Positions 5,727 through 6,354 of a DNA stretch of 6,354 bases are shown here, one piece after another. The notes beneath the pieces are model-generated. The model made no database searches, was not told the origin of the DNA, and saw nothing but the letters and a program-made list of their open reading frames with translations. The DNA comes from Holdemanella sp. Its GTDB lineage: Bacteria > Bacillota_I > Bacilli_A > Erysipelotrichales > Erysipelotrichaceae. Numbering within the stretch: the stretch's first letter is position 1; each line of letters begins with the position of its first letter. The stretch is from NCBI GenBank assembly GCA_021442845.1, contig JABUSD010000057.1, positions 1 to 6,354 of the forward strand, written 5' to 3'. Both the position numbers and the translations under genes were made by a program.

Positions 5727-6354
5727 TTGAATTTTATAAGTACACGTGGTCAAGGGGGCAAGGTTACTGCATCTGAAGCTATAGTTAAAGGATTAGCAGC
5801 AGATGGAGGACTATATGTACCAGAAGCATTTCCGAAAATATTTGATAAATTAAAGGGAAATACAAATTTATCATATGAGGCTTTAGCTTTTAACATTATT
5901 AAGGAATTTTTTGATGATATATCAGAAGAAAAATTAAAGGAAGCAATTGATGCAGCATATAAAGGTAGATTTGAGGTTAAAGAAGAAAAGAACTTCTTAG
6001 AGTTATATCATGGACCAACATCAGCATTTAAGGATGCAGCATTATTATTCTTACCACAAATAATGAAAAAGGCTAAAGAAGAACTAAATATAGAAAATGA
6101 AATTGTAATATTAACTGCTACTTCAGGAGATACTGGAAAGGCAGCATTAGAAGGCTTTAGTGATGTTCCAGGCTTTAAGGTTGTAGTTTACTATCCACAA
6201 AATGGAGTTAGTGAAATACAACGTAAGCAAATGATAAGCCAAAAAGGTAATAATGTTAAAGTTGTAGGTATTGAAGGGAACTTTGATAATGCACAAACTG
6301 GAGTTAAAAATATTTTTGCAGATAATGAACTAAAAAAAGAATTAGAAAATATGG
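5727..6354 (+). CDS. thrC: Threonine synthase (partial, C-terminus beyond the window)
   Basis: This PLP enzyme converts O-phospho-L-homoserine to L-threonine and phosphate, the last step of threonine synthesis. There are 209 codons from a TTG start to the window edge. The N-terminus NFISTRGQGGKVTASEAIVKGLAADGGLYVP is the family's opening, in which the residues from S5 to G28 match the 'STRG...GLAPDGGLYVP' pattern. LYHGPTSAFKDAA (93-105) holds the PLP-binding Lys102. TATSGDTGKAAL (130-141) is the phosphate-binding loop, and YYPQNGVSEIQRKQM follows at about 155-169. The GPTSAFKDAALLFLPQ form points to the longer threonine synthase class (roughly 480-500 residues), so somewhat more than half is missing. 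The gene has its own promoter and a preceding terminator. Codon use is strongly AT-biased (ATA preferred, all seven Gln codons CAA), unlike the genes left of 5410. Confidence 0.95.
   Translation, partial: MNFISTRGQGGKVTASEAIVKGLAADGGLYVPEAFPKIFDKLKGNTNLSYEALAFNIIKEFFDDISEEKLKEAIDAAYKGRFEVKEEKNFLELYHGPTSAFKDAALLFLPQIMKKAKEELNIENEIVILTATSGDTGKAALEGFSDVPGFKVVVYYPQNGVSEIQRKQMISQKGNNVKVVGIEGNFDNAQTGVKNIFADNELKKELENM

Noticed and set aside
5424..6354. Unknown fragment and thrC as one operon
   Set aside because: A 19-bp terminator with a T tail and a separate extended -10 promoter lie between them.

Overview
The window holds two stretches of low-GC Gram-positive (Bacillota) DNA that do not look like the same genome. 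Positions 1 to about 5410 carry one set of genes, all on the minus strand, with moderate AT bias and mostly CAG glutamine codons. Positions from about 5425 to 6354 carry plus-strand genes with stronger AT bias, frequent ATA isoleucine codons and only CAA glutamine codons. The left part resembles an Erysipelotrichia- or Clostridia-type firmicute, because it has a large single-chain PurL and PTS-linked beta-glucoside use. The right part resembles Clostridium. These lineage assignments are inferences from gene type and codon use, not from a search.

Layout, in minus-strand transcription order. The last codons of a probable PTS permease (stop at 5360-5362) are followed after 23 nt by a GH1 6-phospho-beta-glucosidase (3897-5336). 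A hairpin terminator overlaps that gene's stop codon. A Cof-type HAD phosphatase follows (3060-3857), with no Shine-Dalgarno sequence in front of it. Just past its stop lies a good sigma-A-type promoter (3012-3040) that starts a purine operon. Its leader of about 130 nt contains a 20-codon ORF with a strong ribosome site, and the ORF's stop codon sits in the loop of an intrinsic terminator. Then come purE (2389-2874) and, 9 nt later, purL (2379 to beyond position 1; 793 residues visible).

On the plus strand, the right part begins inside an unidentified gene of which only about 30 C-terminal codons remain (stop 5514-5516). A long AT-rich terminator, an extended -10 promoter and a TTG-started threonine synthase (5727 to beyond the window end) follow.

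The PTS tail and the unidentified plus-strand tail meet 3' end to 3' end between about 5405 and 5432, and both have lost their upstream parts. There is no intergenic spacer and no mobile element. This is best read as an assembly chimera or a rearrangement breakpoint, so the bgl/pur genes and thrC should not be treated as natural neighbours without checking.

How the genes work together: the PTS permease and glucosidase would import and split phosphorylated beta-glucosides. PurE and PurL catalyse two steps of de novo IMP synthesis. Threonine synthase makes threonine from O-phosphohomoserine. The most original element is the purE leader, which looks like a transcription attenuator coupled to translation of a short peptide.
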